Counted from the stretch's first letter, positions 1 through 12,150 are shown. The stretch is 64,000 nucleotides of DNA from Beroe forskalii (GCA_011033025.1 WFMF01000001.1:983755-1047754); one strand, 5' to 3'. Notes: generated from the letters alone by a model not told the origin. Translations and numbers: made by a program.

Positions 1-423
1 AAACCAAGCCCCACCCTACCTTTCTGATTCTTGGGCAGAAACAGCAATGAAACAGCAGCATTAGCTCTGGAATGTGGAAAGAATTTGCAGGGAACGCACT
101 TCAGCAGAGTGTACATATCTCCAGACAGAACTCGTGAAGAAAGAGAAGAAAGGAAAGGACTTGTTTCTCAGCTACGAGAGAAGATATGGAGTGATCCAGG
201 ACAGTACCACTACATCAGCAATGGTACCATGTGCAGCAGGGAAAGAGGACCAACTCCTTCACCTCGGACACCAGCATCGACGTCCGAGCCTTTCTCGTCA
301 ACTTCAATCACACCGTCTACTCCTCAGTTTTCCCTGAACCCGGCCACTGCTTTGAACTCTGCCTCGCGCCGAAGGGGACTTGCTGAGCAACCCCGGGCAC
401 CAAGTCCCCTTCCAACTTCTTGA
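1..423 (+). mobile_element. LINE ORF1 3' fragment
   Basis: The open frame from about 31 to 423 encodes a stretch reading VYISPDRTREEREERKGL, followed by a Pro/Ser/Thr-rich tail. The 'V(F/Y)xxPDRTxEER' motif is typical of the C-terminal part of ORF1 proteins of CR1/L2-like LINEs. A second, longer ORF1-like protein with the equivalent 'VFVCPDRSVEERQE' lies at 21.9-22.9 kb on the minus strand. No ATG starts this frame, and its 5' part would lie outside the window or be missing. No reverse transcriptase follows. A broken retroelement copy is the likeliest reading; a host exon is less likely. Confidence 0.55.
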
Positions 424-1659
424 GTGAATTTTCATTTTCTGATTTTAAGTGCGAATTTTCAGTGTGTGTGTGTGTGTTGATGTAACAGTGGCGATCAGGC
501 GAAAACATGCCTATACAGCATCTCAATGTACCTATGGTCTTATTTATAATTGTTATAGTTATAATTTTATAAGAACCGAACACTCACAGATAGAAATGAC
601 GGCGCACAGAAATAAATGTACATGAAGTTGATATAACGGAGCATTACACCATACATATGGCGCCACAAGTCTGCGTTATCTCTCAAACACTCGATAAATA
701 AACATTGAAACACGGATGGAGTTATCAAGCGCGTCTACGTGGCGCCATATATACGATAAGGTAGTGTAACTAGTGTTCCTTAATCCTTTCATCTACTTTA
801 TCTTTCATCTTTTGTTGCCCCATATATCGTATTTTATACATGAGCTCCTTATCTACTTTATCTTGTGCTACCGAATGTACCATTTATAACATACATCGTA
901 CAGAACACATTGAGCTCCTTATCTTGTTTACCTAAACGCATACCTATACGTTTTTATATGAAAAGTGCGATGACAGATATCATGGGAGCTTATTATGCTC
1001 CTATTTACTTGCTCACAGAGATAGCAAATAGGTTAGGATCGTGCGAATGGCCGTTTCAGAAAATGAGTAGTAATTCAACAGTAGTAATTCAACAGTTGGG
1101 AATAGTAATTCAACACTTGAATAGTAATTCAACAGTTGAGGTATAGTAATTACACACTTGACAGTAATTCAACTGCTGGGTACGGTGATTTTACATGATT
1201 AATTTTGCTCAAAAATTCTAAAAGTAATTACACTGCAGGGTAATAATAGTTATAATTTTATAACCGTGGGTTTTCAAACAAACAAAAGGCTAGGTTTTTT
1301 GTTATTGATTTTTTGGGTTACATTTTAGTAATTTCTATGACAGTTTCCAATGATTATCGGAAATATGCCCACATCTTACTCTTTTTGGCTCTAATCATTT
1401 TCTAAATATACCTTCCAGTATACCAGTATAGGAGTGTAAAGTAACTTTAATCTTATCACATTTCAATCAAAATAAGTCATCCTTCACATATTACGTTACC
1501 AATTTTCCATACCTTCCATTTCTTATCTGCTTTACTGTAAAAGTTTCTTCACTATAAGACTATAAGAATGATTAGATGTAATGTCAATAGAAACTTTTGT
1601 TTCATACTTTGAAATTGATGTTAATCTATGATAATGCTTTGGAGTTTGGAAATGAAAAT
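424..1659. other. Non-coding stretch with a short tandem repeat
   Basis: No supported exon. The exon that should carry the glycine-rich loop of the downstream kinase was looked for here and not seen. The stretch includes a TG run near 462-478 and, at about 1065-1190, a degenerate tandem repeat of roughly 20 bp built on 'atagtaattcaacagttg'. Confidence 0.5.
1065..1190. repeat. Degenerate ~20-bp minisatellite
   Basis: Five to six imperfect units containing 'AGTAATTCAACAGTTG' or 'AGTAATTCAACACTTG' follow each other, degrading to the right (for example 'agtaattacacacttg'). Confidence 0.75.
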
Positions 1660-1757
1660 TCTCCACTGACCACCCAGTTAAAACAAAGGCATCATCAGCT
1701 CATTTTTATCTGCATGGATTGGAGTATGAAATGTTTCATTGCTTTCTCAATTTTCAG

Positions 1758-4529
1758 AGAAGGTTGCTGTGAAGCTCCTTGACAAGGGAAAATTAGACCA
1801 TAAAACACAACGGCTGCTGTCCCGAGAGATACAAGCAATGGAAGACCTCCATCATCCTAACATACTGCGACTCTATGAGGTCATAGAGACTTTGTCCACT
1901 CAGTACTTTGTCATGGAATATGCACCAGGTGATTAAGCATGATTATAATCAGTATAGGATAGGGTGGTAGGCCTGGTAGGGGTGGGCTATTCTGGATATT
2001 TTCTGAAACAGTGTGATTTTGGCAAAATCATTAATCATTTCTCAAATGGTACCATATTTTGTGGGGGTATTATTGACTCTTAAAGACTTAAGAATTGGTA
2101 AATACCACTTTAAAAGATATTTTGGTTCTTGTTAGAAACAGCACCGTGTTCGTTGAGGATCGCATGTTCGCTTCGCACGTTCACAAAAACAACATGTATT
2201 AATGTATCATAGGTATGGTGGGTTTAGAGTTAGATTCGCTTAGCTAAGCAGACTTCAATTAGCAGAGCCAACTCTGCTTCAATGACTATTAACCTTTTCC
2301 CAAAACACAAAATTATAGACGCTATCCAATTTTAAACTGTTATTCTGTGAGTTGTTCAGTTTCATTAGAATTTAACTTCGAATTCTTCTCTAGGAGGTGA
2401 GTTGTACGCTAAAGTGTCGAACAAAGAGAATTCTAGACTGGAGGAGAAGGAGGCTGGCTCATACTTCGCTCAGATTATAGATGCTGTCCAGCATTTGGTA
2501 AGTGAAGACTTACAATTTGTGAATGAAAGTGAGTTGAAATGTTGGGGGGTTTAGGATAGGAGTTGGCTTGGTGCACGGCTTGGTACAAATTCGGTCCTAC
2601 TGAGAGCTCACATACGCGTAAGACGCGAAAAGAATTATTTGCCTTCAACAGCGCGCGCGCCTGAGCTGGCTGGTTTAATAATTTTAATTTAATTATTTAT
2701 TAATTGAATTTCGGTTTTTCGAATTGAATGGAGTTCAATTCAGGGCCAAAGTGGAATCCCGTCCTAAGGGCGATAAGTCCTGCGGGAAAGGAATAGAAAG
2801 TTCTGAACCTTTATCAAATAAAGGATTTATCGGATAATTCTAGGCCACTCATTATATGTCGTACTCAGTAAATCTGAATAAACGTACCTACATAGCTACA
2901 TGTACAAAAACATCAAACTTAGACAAAATAACGTACTTCTTAGACGATATGAAACGTAATTTTTTGTTGTCCCCGTAATTATGTTATTCTATAACAACAA
3001 GAATCGCTTTGAATTCCTTTTTGCGCCTGCCTGCAACTCAAGAATGATTTTATTAACTAACTGCACCCATTCGTCCTCTTCCTGTGGTCTGCCAGGGGTC
3101 ATTGGAAAACTTTCATGGCAATGTACACGGAGAAAATTAGAAACCATTAGTATCCTTGGTAACTGGGTTGATACTAAATTTCAAAGGTAAGTATTCACGG
3201 ATGGATAATGGTGGTAATTCTTTTTTAATATTATCCATCCTGGTTACTAAATGAGTATCGATTAGTTACCATTAGTTACCATTTAGTATCCACCCAGCTT
3301 CCACGAATTCTACAAATTTTCGCTAGTTACCACTGTCGAACAAGTACATATACAAACCTGACTCAAATTTGTGTTACGGGAAGAATATTTCTTCATTTGC
3401 CAAATTCTATAGCGAATTTATCATCCTCGGATTTCTCGCACATTAAAAACGTGTATTTATTTCAGCATTCCCGTAACATCTGTCACCGTGACATAAAGTC
3501 AGAGAACATATTTTTCTCTGCCAGTGGAACTGCTAAGTTGGGCGACTTTGGCTTCAGTATTCATTGCACGGACGAGAAACTAGCGACATTCTGCGGTTCC
3601 CCACCGTATGCGGCCCCAGAACTATTCAAAGACGATCAGAAACTAGGATACATTGGCAGATATGTAGATGTCTGGGCTCTGGGTAAGGGTGCTTTTGTTT
3701 TGGAATTCCAGCCACTGCATCGATAGTGTGTTTTCCCTGAACTTGACCCTCTTCATGCTTGCTCGTAATCAGTCGATTTAAATGCTTATTTGTCGTACGA
3801 TGTATGACCCGCTGACGCCAGCCGCGAAGCTGATTCTAGAGAGGGTCTGTCAACGTCAAACAAAATGCTTATTGAAAAATATCTTAAAAGTTCTGGGGCG
3901 AAATTCAAGTTTATTGTTACTCACACATCTTCTATCCAGGAGTATTGTTATACTTCATGTTAACTGGAGGAATGCCATTTCGGGCAGAGAACGTCTCCAA
4001 ATTAAAGAAGAATATTCTGGAAGGCACATATATTATTCCTCCCTACATTAGCGAAGATGCGGCGGGACTCATTAGAGCTGTTCTTATTGGTAAGATTTTA
4101 TGGCATGATACCTAAACTTAAAACTTTTTCCTGGCTACACGTGCAAGAAAAGACACTTACAGAGTTGAAACTCGGGATTCTTTTTAGGGTGATGGAAATC
4201 AGCTGGAGCTTTAGGCAATATTTTGCATAATCAATTACTTTTTGAAACACCAACTGTAGCTTGAAACGAATTAATGTTGTCGGAGTATTGTGAAGTGCCT
4301 GCTCCATGATTAATCACAGTCTCACACTCTGTCCGTTCCAGAAGAGCCAGCCAAGAGGATATCCATCTGTGATATGAAGCAGCATGTGTGGCTGAGAGGC
4401 GCCCAGTTCCCAACGTCTCTAGAGCTGTCCCCTCTCCAACCTGACCTAAACAGTGAGGTGCCACCTGACCAGGATGACAGGGAGGCTCAGAGGTTACTCG
4501 ACGAACTAGGTGGGTTTAATTTGAGGTAA
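1758..4529 (+). CDS. NIM1K: NIM1-like Ser/Thr kinase, left copy (partial, 5' exon missing)
   Basis: Five GT-AG exons: 1758-1928, 2394-2497, 3466-3682, 3940-4089, 4342-4529; all junctions close in phase. The product belongs to the AMPK-related NIM1 kinase family: VAVKLLDKGKL carries the ATP-anchoring Lys, followed by KTQRLLSREI, the catalytic loop HRDIKSEN, DFG, the activation segment ending SPPYAAPE, and MPFRAENVSKLKKNILEGTY. The C-terminal tail ends LLDELGGFNLR, then TAA at 4527-4529; 'gag|gtaat' at the same place could instead be a splice donor to one more exon. The exon for the glycine-rich loop is not found in the 1.7 kb upstream, so the gene is partial here or begins left of the window. 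The first exon needs one base from a preceding exon. A near-identical copy lies inverted at 24.6-31.5 kb. NIM1 is a poorly characterised cytosolic kinase. Confidence 0.85.
3791..3865 (+). mobile_element. Short GC-cored MITE 'B', copy 1
   Basis: A ~75-bp unit begins TGTCGTACGATGTATGACCC and ends GGGTCTGTCAACGTCAAACA. Its ends are imperfect inverted repeats sharing TTTGT...ACG.TG...GACCC. It sits in the intron between kinase exons 3 and 4, flanked closely by 'aaatgcttatt' on both sides. The same unit is at 25,278-25,352 (the equivalent intron of the other arm, so it predates the duplication) and at 11,412-11,487. Confidence 0.6.
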
Positions 4530-4690
4530 TTTAGATACCTTTAAGCACAAAATCAAGAGACTCTTTTTCACCCTACTCTAGTGCTCCTTTATTTACACCA
4601 TTCATTTTCTACAACCTTAATTTTCTGCAACCTTGAAAACGACGAATTTTCTTATTTCTACAAAACGTCGGTGTGAACTTACGTGCAAAT

Positions 4691-5539
4691 TTGCAGCAAT
4701 GAGTCGGAAATGTACTGTCTTAACATCTATTTTTTAAAATCCCATAATTTCTGAAAACACCCGCGTGAATTCACGTGAAACACAATTAAATGTCCTTTTA
4801 TCTTCCTCATTTACTGCCAGGGCGCCAGGCAAGTAGACATCATAACAAGATCACAATTGCATCATTAAATAGTGCCAAATTACAAATTAGCGTTATAAAA
4901 GCATTTTGCATGTCAATTTTAGAGGCCTCCAGAGACCGAATTTAGCCACCGATCGCTCTAAAACTCATTTTACAGGTAAAATGAGGTCTAGAAGCCACGT
5001 ACCGAAAAAAATGTCTCATGACGTATAAAATATATTCTGGGCCAAGGTAAGCTCACTTTTGATTTCGGTATTGGAATAAAAGCTATTGAATACTTCCCCA
5101 GGCGTTCCCAAGGATCTCTTATCGTCTGTTGTTGAGAGGGGTACTAAGAACGGTCCCAGGAATGCTATTACAGGAACTTACCGGATCACACTACACAAAG
5201 GTTTAGATATACTGAGTTATTAAGACAGATATTATGTATTATTATGTGTTATTACTTTATTAGGTTAATTACCATGCTAACTATATCTTTTGGATCCCAA
5301 GTTAAACACCTTTCATTGAAACTTCAAGTTCACCTTTCATTTTCCACTATATCACTTACTGGAACCTTAAATTTCAGTGCAGCACAAGCGACTGTCCCCA
5401 CCGCCTTTACCCGTTCCTCCGCCTGATATCTGCATTGACAAAAAAGGCAAAAAAGGAGGTAAATCCAAGAAGAGACGGTTCCCGAGTAGATCCCGTTCCA
5501 GCGTCTGCACAATGATGTGAAAAATATTCGATAATTTTG
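4691..5539. other. Intergenic, no gene seen
   Basis: No open frame with convincing protein features or splice sites. Short open frames near 5,244-5,512 overlap on both strands and look random. Confidence 0.5.
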
Positions 5540-5638
5540 TCGTAGGATGTTACCCTACCCTCGCGCGCGCGGCGCAACGTTCCACATTTGGACGTCACTT
5601 TGCGCCTTCGGAGGAAATAGACGGGCAACGTCCGTCGA
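5540..5638. mobile_element. MITE 'A', copy 1 (99 bp, 8-bp target duplication)
   Basis: A 99-bp GC-rich element flanked by the 8-bp direct repeat 'taattttg' (5532-5539 and 5639-5646). It begins TCGTAGGATGTTACCC and its reverse complement begins TCGACGGACGTTGCCC, giving a ~16-bp imperfect terminal inverted repeat (12 of 16 match). A second copy at 45,491-45,574 has a different 8-bp duplication, which confirms the element ends. An 8-bp duplication fits hAT- or P-type transposases; no transposase is seen here. Confidence 0.85.
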
Positions 5639-5806
5639 TAATTTTGATTCTATTATCTGTATTCGACAATTCCAGCGGATGATTATAGTTGAAATAGGTT
5701 CGCTTGATAAGTGTGTGATTTTATTGCGAGCTCAAACTTCAAATTAATAATTATGTGCAGATTGTAAATTATACATTGTAAATAGCAAGTTCAGACTGTT
5801 ATTATA

Positions 5807-6437
5807 CCGGGTGTCCCAAGAATCGTGTCAAAATTTTATGTCAGTACTATCAGGCCCGTTGGGCCTGCAAACTCACAGCTCACTCGGCGCTGTGTAGCCA
5901 TAATTTTATGGAAAAGCAAATACACGAATTGATTCAGATAGATTTAATGTGTAAGTTGAAGTAAATATGCTTCAATTTATGTTCATAAATGAAAATGGGA
6001 GTAACGCTCCCATTCTTGAACTGAGCAACTTTTACAAAGCTGTTTTACCGTTCATCAATTATGAGCTTTTTCACATCTCGGATGTTGTAACTTGTATTCT
6101 GTTGCTCAGTTCTTTTGGGAATTATAAGTTTGAATAAGTTTGGCAGGCTACCAATTCTCTGGGGGTCTTCCATGAACTTATTTTTGCGCAATTACAAACA
6201 CTGTCTGGTGACATTTTCGAATACTCTACAAGGATGATTATCCAGTCGTATCTCTTCAAAGACAACGGTGTTTTGGTGTGCACTTTCTTTTCAGCTTATT
6301 TAGTATATCAAAACTCAAAAGTACTGGACAAATTTTTGCATTTTTGTTGCAAAGTTGTAAGAGTACATAGTTGAGAAACTCCAACTTCAAAAAACGTTAT
6401 GGAGCTGTACGTTTGTAAACGTTCTTGGGACACCCTG
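5807..6437. mobile_element. Non-autonomous Tc1/mariner-like element, TA-flanked
   Basis: Left end CCGGGTGTCCCAAGAATCGT and right end (reverse complement) CAGGGTGTCCCAAGAACGTT are matching inverted repeats. A TA dinucleotide lies directly outside each end (5805-5806 and 6438-6439). The 631-bp interior has no long open frame. Family assignment rests on the TA duplication and the 'GGGTGTCCCA' type of end. Confidence 0.75.
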
Positions 6438-6628
6438 TATAAACAATGACTTACACATAAATTCAATCTATTTTGGTATATCAACATTTCGGATATTATG
6501 ATGAAAGTTGAAACTATTCTTAGACACGCTGTTCACGATAGATGTCCTTTTATATGGAAAACCTAAATTCTCAGTTTAATCATGGCATTAAAATATCAGT
6601 CTATTCAGTATTCTCAGTTCTCACCTAC

Positions 6629-7035
6629 TCTTCAGTCTCAAATAGACGTGGGGGACTGTAATTACTGCCCCCCTGTGTCAGTTTTTCAAGATGTAAAAAG
6701 GGGGTTTCCAAATAAGAGGGGGGATTTGAATCGAATGGTTCGGAATAAGCAAGCAATGAGAACGTCTGGAGTCAATGGTTTGCTGATAAAATTCATCATT
6801 AACATAAATCTGACATAAAGAGCGTGATTCTGAGAAAACAGTTGTTAAAACTTTCAGATTGATGCTTGATTACTGTCAAATTCTGATGAAAGATATGCAT
6901 TTTTATTGATTTATTTGTTTATTTTTCAAAATTTAAAGTTGTTTTAACGGGAGGGTGTTAAATAACAGTTGTGCCCACTGTAGTAAAAATCCAAAAACTG
7001 CAATCGTCCCCCTCCCGCCTATTTGAGACTGAAGA
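6629..7035. mobile_element. TIR element, ~407 bp
   Basis: The left end TCTTCAGTCTCAAATAGACG and the right end read in reverse (TCTTCAGTCTCAAATAGGCG) match at 19 of 20 positions and are followed by similar G-rich runs (GGGGGAC). The interior is non-coding. No target duplication could be settled. Confidence 0.7.
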
Positions 7036-8220
7036 ATATGTAGTTATAAAACTTTATTAAATGATAAAATAGTCTGAGTTTATTATTCATGCATGAGCAT
7101 AGTAGATTGAATATTGATTAATGGATTTTATGATAAATAGGAAATGCATCACCAGTTCAGTGTCACCTTCGATGTTGGTCCTCCCGTCGAACCGTCTTGT
7201 TTTGTGTGATTAATTAAGAGTCATAAACGAGCTACACCTCATGAAATGCGTCCTTGCAGTCGATCGACCAACGTACATGAGCCTCACATCACACTGATCA
7301 CTTTATCTGAAGGGAACATACCTAGGTAGTCGGTTATCTAGAATTGAATTCACATGCCCAGAAATAATATTTTAGGGGTATTTCAAAAAAAAGCAACATT
7401 GATTTGATTCCGAACATTGTTGAAAAGTGTCAACCATTTACTGTATTTAAGTTATGATGATTATTATTATTATTTATGATAATTATTATTTATAATTATT
7501 ATTCATTATTATTAGATAAGAAATGAAGTGTTTTTAATGCAAACCTTACAAAATCATTAATTACTTAATGGCATCATCTATGACAAAACCGCAACTACCC
7601 TACATAGTCACAGGAACGCCACTTTTAATCGTAGGAGGTCTAAATATACAGCTTAATTATGCAACAACAATAGAAATCATTTGTTGAAATCTTAAAAAAG
7701 GATTTCCCTAATTTCTACGTGTGAACTAACTCGCAAAATATGACATACTTCTTTATATTATTCATATTTTAATCCAAGATTTAGAGAATGTCCTTGTGTT
7801 GGGAAATTCCGTTATTTTAACGAACAAAGGCATAAATTCTGTGCATACTGCATAATTCAGTTTAGTGATAGCTCGTATAAGTAGAACTTTCTCCAATAAA
7901 AAAAACTCGGCCTTCGGCCTTGTTCTTATTATTAACACTCGGGCCTTCGGGTACTCGAGACTCGTGTGTATATCATGATATGACACTCGGCTTCCTCTCG
8001 TTGACTAAGCACAATAATTGACTCGGCTACTCTTCGTGCAATTATTTCCTTATGATTGCATTTCTAGGAATGCTATATTTCTCTATTTAATTAATTTCTT
8101 ATATTCATCCAACCACCATTTGATGTATTTAATTATAGTTACCAAATTTGACCGTTTAACAATAACAATGAAGATATATTTCATTCTCTGAAATATATCT
8201 GATTGAAAGTATCCTCACCA
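7036..8220. other. AT-rich intergenic stretch
   Basis: No gene seen. It contains an ATT/TTA microsatellite-like patch at about 7,455-7,515 and the hairpin cluster at 7,895-8,046. Confidence 0.5.
7895..8046. repeat. Cluster of 'ACTCGG..TTCG' hairpins
   Basis: Several short fold-backs share a loop core of the type ACTCGG-CTTCG-CTCG but have different stems. The clearest is AATAATTG (8013-8020) pairing with CAATTATT (8039-8046) around ACTCGGCTACTCTTCGTG. Others are AATAA/TTATT around ACTCGGCCTTCGGCC (7896-7930) and a unit around CACTCGGGCCTTCGGG near 7936. Confidence 0.6.
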
Positions 8221-8397
8221 ATAATTTCACCCGGCGTATTAGAAATTGGCGGATTGCTCGCATTTTCGACAGCCTATCACGTGATATACCTCCTATGTGA
8301 TACCTAATGGCCCATCAAGATGGTTGTAATATCTGGCGTTGGCAACATCAGATACAAACATCTGATTGGTCCATTTGGTGAGGAGATCGTGATGGGC

Positions 8398-9602
8398 TAG
8401 GGTTTCCATTATCTACTTGAAATCTTTTATCTAGATAAATAGATAATTTTTTCGCCATTATCTAGATCATCTAGATAATCTAGATAATTTTTGAATCCGA
8501 AATTTATCCAAATTTGACACAATTTTCAACGTTAGAAATGCACGGCTGTTGCAGTGGAACATCATCCCATAACCAGCTGTTGTTTATTCATATTGTCAGC
8601 TATTGAAATGAATGATATAAATGACCACCAAAAGTTCATGAGGATATTAGGATTTTGAATAAAGTTCAGGACATTTATTGCTTCATTTTGACTGAGTTGA
8701 AATCAGTAATCACCCATAAATTCTCCCATCATAAAGTAACAACATTATCTACCAATTATTAGTTGCTATAAATACTTGCATTATTCATCGGAAAACAGTC
8801 AATTAATGGGGAAATAAAGTAAATTTCATGATGATGGCCTCGGAGTTGTTGGAATGCTGGTAAAATTAAGAATTACTGAATAAGAAATAAGGAATCAAAT
8901 CCCCTCGTATTAAATCATCATAACAAACCAAAGTTGACAGTTCCTTGATTCTTGAGCTGAGCGCATTAATATTGACCGTTTTGTAGATTATATTCAAACA
9001 AGCAATCACTTTACCATAGCTTGAGTCTACTTTTGTACATATTTACAGCCTACTTTTTGTCAAAGGGCGTCAATAATTTGACATAAATTGGAAGCAGAAT
9101 ATCGAGTGTTTCGAGTAGGTATTTAACTTTCGTTAAGACGTGGTAAATGACGATTAGTAAGATGTGATAAGATACTTTGAACAACGCCTTCTAATTCTGT
9201 AGCTATTCATATCAGTTTAACAAAGGTCAAATTATCAGTAAAACAGATAGTTCTCGAAGCCAATCAGCCTGCCCATGAACCTGGGGGCCCTAAACATTGG
9301 ACTATGTCCATATAGAATTATAAAAAGAGTTGCCCAAGTCCTATGCATAGCCGTAAATTGTCTTAGTACTTAAGATCTCCAAAACGGGTATGAAAATGAA
9401 CAGATCAGAAATTTTGAATATTTGAAATCCTACAATTATTGAAGAAGTTCAGGAAAAATGGCGATTTTAGCTGAAATTTCATGGCAAAAGGGATATGAAA
9501 TTTATCTAGATATCTAGTACAAATTATCTAGATAAATAGATAATGATTTTTTGCAAATTGTCTAGATAATCTTATCTAGATAATATCTAGATGGAAACCC
9601 TA
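8398..9602. mobile_element. Non-autonomous hAT-like element (1205 bp)
   Basis: Terminal inverted repeat TAGGGTTTCCAT ... ATGGAAACCCTA, directly flanked by the 8-bp duplication 'tgatgggc' (8390-8397 and 9603-9610). Both subterminal regions carry many TATCTAGATA-type palindromes (8430-8490 and 9500-9590), which in hAT elements are typical transposase-binding sites. No open frame for a transposase is present. Ends of the form TAGGG with 8-bp duplication are characteristic of the hAT superfamily. Confidence 0.88.
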
Positions 9603-9727
9603 TGATGGGCCCCATATCCAAAAAATTTAAAATTTCCACACAGACCAATTTTTACACTTTTTGAGGCCCGTTCGCTTCGCTCGCAAAGGTTTGCTACATT
9701 TTTTGCTATAGTGCTAATAACCTACTA

Positions 9728-10130
9728 TTCCACTTCAGAAGCCGATTAAGACGTTTCATGTAAATGAAATTGTCGCCTGATAATGATTTTAACCCTAAAT
9801 TTACGCGAATTTCAACGTGCCTGATGTATTAAATCTTAAACGAAATGAATTTCTAAGGACTAGCAGGGGTCTGGGGGCGGCAGCCCCCAGAAGCCAGACG
9901 TTCTGAGTAGATGAAATTTTCATCTTATAGTGATTCTTACCTTATTTTAGCAGAAATTTCAAGGTGCCTGACACATGAAGCCTTAAACGAAATGAATTTC
10001 GAATGATAAGCAGGGGTCTGGGGGCGGCAGCCCCCAGAAGCCAGACGTTCTAAATAGATGAAATTGGCGCCTCATAGTGATTCTTTAACCGTAATTTTAG
10101 CCGAAATTACAAGAAACCTAGAAGCCTGAT
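9728..10130. repeat. ~147-bp tandem repeat with GC hairpin
   Basis: About 2.7 units; the most conserved part is GCAGGGGTCTGGGGGCGGCA followed by GCCCCCAGAAGCCAGACGTT, at 9863 and again 147 bp later. CTGGGGG pairs with CCCCCAG around a 6-base loop. The surrounding unit ('aaacgaaatgaatttc...') is AT-rich, so the GC-rich hairpin stands out. Confidence 0.8.
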
Positions 10131-10798
10131 TTCAGCATTTTTCAAGGTCAATGATTGCAATTGATTCATATTCACAGGGTGTTTCAAGACATGTGTCCAA
10201 ATTTCAAGTGGCTCTCAAAATCTAGCAAATATGACAAATAGTGAAATTTTTAATTTATTTTGTAGGTCAGTGATTACATTTTCAAAATATCCATAAATAA
10301 AATAGCACTAATATTCGCAAGCCTGGCAATCTAAATAAGTTGATCATTGGACGCAGAGTATCTGATAGAAGGTGTGAACACTGGATAAATTTCATAAGTT
10401 CAAATTCAATAACATGAATCTTATCAGTTAACATGAGTTTGTACTTCAATTTAAATTGCCCTTGGCATAAGGGGTAAATAAATTTTGAGAACTAGTCAGA
10501 CGATAGCCAGACGTTTAGTGTTTTTCCTGTCTGTAATCATAATTTTCTGATTAATTTTCCTGATTAATGAATTTTTGTAATCATAAGTCAAAAATTCCTC
10601 CTAGCAAAGTACTGTACTCAATTTCTATAATAATTTTCAGTCGTTCGCTTCAAATTTCCACCAAAATTATGAAATTTCCTCTTTTTTCCCAAATTTCCAC
10701 GCAGATATCTGCCGGTCTGCTGTGGTTATTGGCGATGGGTGATGGGCTGTCGGAAATGCGAGCAATCCACCAATTCCTAATACGCCGAATATAATTAT

Positions 10799-11384
10799 GT
10801 GAATGCTTACGCAGTAATCCTATCCCATAACATTTCTCTTATGACTGTAGGGTTTGATGGCTGACGTCTCGTTATGTCCAGTTTTAGAAGAGTAGAAGGA
10901 TTCGTGAATTTGAAGAAGACCTAAAGAACTAGTCCTAGTCTACCAAGTTCAGAAGGCTGGGTCCTACTTCATGACTTCAGAGAAGATGCAGTGCTCAAAG
11001 AGCGTAAGTTAGAGTTTGTTGGTTTATGTTTAAATGCAATATCATGGACAGCAGTGTCCTGAAAGTGCTGCGCGCAAATTTTGACCTTTAATTTTAAACT
11101 CATAATTCATGAAACCATTTGTATTGAAATTACTGAGCTTTTTTATCCAAAAGTTCTAAAACGAAGATATTCATATAATCAATTGCACTGTACTAAATTA
11201 AATTAAGTTGCCCATTGTCGAGTACCTGCCAGCCTGAAAAGTGAAAGTTTGAGACTCATGCGAATCATTAAAATTGGTGAAGACATCGGCCGTCATGCGC
11301 GCGCACGTGCAAACTGCAAGCAAATACTGCATTCTGATTGGTTGTTAGTGCCATGGTTACTGCAGTTCAGGTAGTATGTACAAA
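10799..11384. other. Intergenic, no gene seen
   Basis: No supported exon or repeat structure was recognised in this stretch. Confidence 0.4.
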
Positions 11385-11570
11385 ATTTCCGGGCACTTTC
11401 AGAACTTATCTTGTCGTACGATGTATGAACTATGACCCGCTGACGCCAGCCGCGGGTCTCGAGAGGGTCTGTCAACGTCAGACAAAATGCTTATTAGCAT
11501 TTCTTTTCCATTGCCAACCCTCCTCAATTCCTTTTTGTAAAACAAAAAGGCTTTGGAAGGGAAAAATATT
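11385..11570 (+). mobile_element. Dispersed repeat with 3' CTTTTTGT hairpin, copy 1
   Basis: Begins with TTTCCGGGCACTTTCAGAA and ends with a fold-back: CCAACCCTCC ... CCTTTTTGT-aaa-ACAAAAAGG ... GGAAGGG, with inner and outer stems. The same start and hairpin occur in reverse at 35,150-35,295 and in decayed form at 14,043-14,135. MITE B is inserted inside this copy. Confidence 0.6.
11412..11487 (+). mobile_element. Short GC-cored MITE 'B', copy 2
   Basis: Same element as at 3,791, beginning TGTCGTACGATGTATGA and ending GGGTCTGTCAACGTCAGACA, with small internal differences. It interrupts the dispersed hairpin repeat. Confidence 0.6.
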
Positions 11571-12150
11571 ATGTTGACCAAGGGGCTCAATAGCAACCAA
11601 AGAATTGGTGACTTTAAGTATAGTGGGGCCCTATAGTTGACACAAGTGTGAGGTATCATTGACACCAGTGTGGGGTATTATGGCTAGGGCCAGTGTTAGG
11701 GCCAAGTCAGTCAGGATTAGGGTAAGGGTCAGAAAAGGGCGAGGTATATGTCCGGGATCAAATGTCGTGAGATCAAATGCCACAGTTACACCCCATAATG
11801 ATATGGAGATATATGTTAAACATCTCGCATAATCGTTGCTATAACAACTATCGAATAAATATCAGATATCGCAGTTCATTAATTACTAACAAAATGCTGG
11901 GGACACTGAATAAATTCACGTTATTATTGTTGTTTTAATTGTTAAATCGTACCGATGTACCGTGCTGTATAATCATGAGGCTGCGGCTGAGAGCTGGATT
12001 TAATTTCAAATTTCACGACATTTTTTAACTCCCCGTGCACTTGCACTTTGCAGTGACACTATCATATTGTGTTTGAAGCCCGTATTGTAATTGCGAACAC
12101 TGCACCGGCCCGAGACCACGTTGACGTAAACGTACATTAATGGGTAAATG
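11571..12150. other. Intergenic, no gene seen
   Basis: Contains short GGGCCAGTGTTAGGGCCA-like direct repeats near 11,685-11,710; nothing coding was recognised. Confidence 0.4.

Larger units (their letters stand above)
1660..4690 (+). repeat. Left arm of large inverted duplication
   Basis: This block matches the reverse complement of about 24,165-31,655 in exons, splice sites and much of the introns. Homology starts about 95 bp upstream of the first kinase exon ('ccactgaccacccagtta' here and in reverse at 31,620-31,640) and fades near 4,690, where 'gaattttcttatttc' pairs with the region around 24,190. The arms differ mainly by satellite arrays inserted in one intron of the right arm. Coding exons are nearly identical while introns differ at many positions. 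Confidence 0.85.
8221..10798. mobile_element. Larger TIR element hosting a nested hAT insertion
   Basis: Left terminus (8231-8280) and right terminus (10,741-10,790, reversed) share CGGCGTATTAG.AATTGG.GGATTGCTCGCATTT.CGACAGCC as a ~50-bp imperfect inverted repeat. The 2.6-kb interior holds the hAT-like element at 8398-9602 and the 147-bp repeats at 9.73-10.13 kb; no transposase frame is visible. The exact ends and target duplication are unresolved. Confidence 0.7.
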
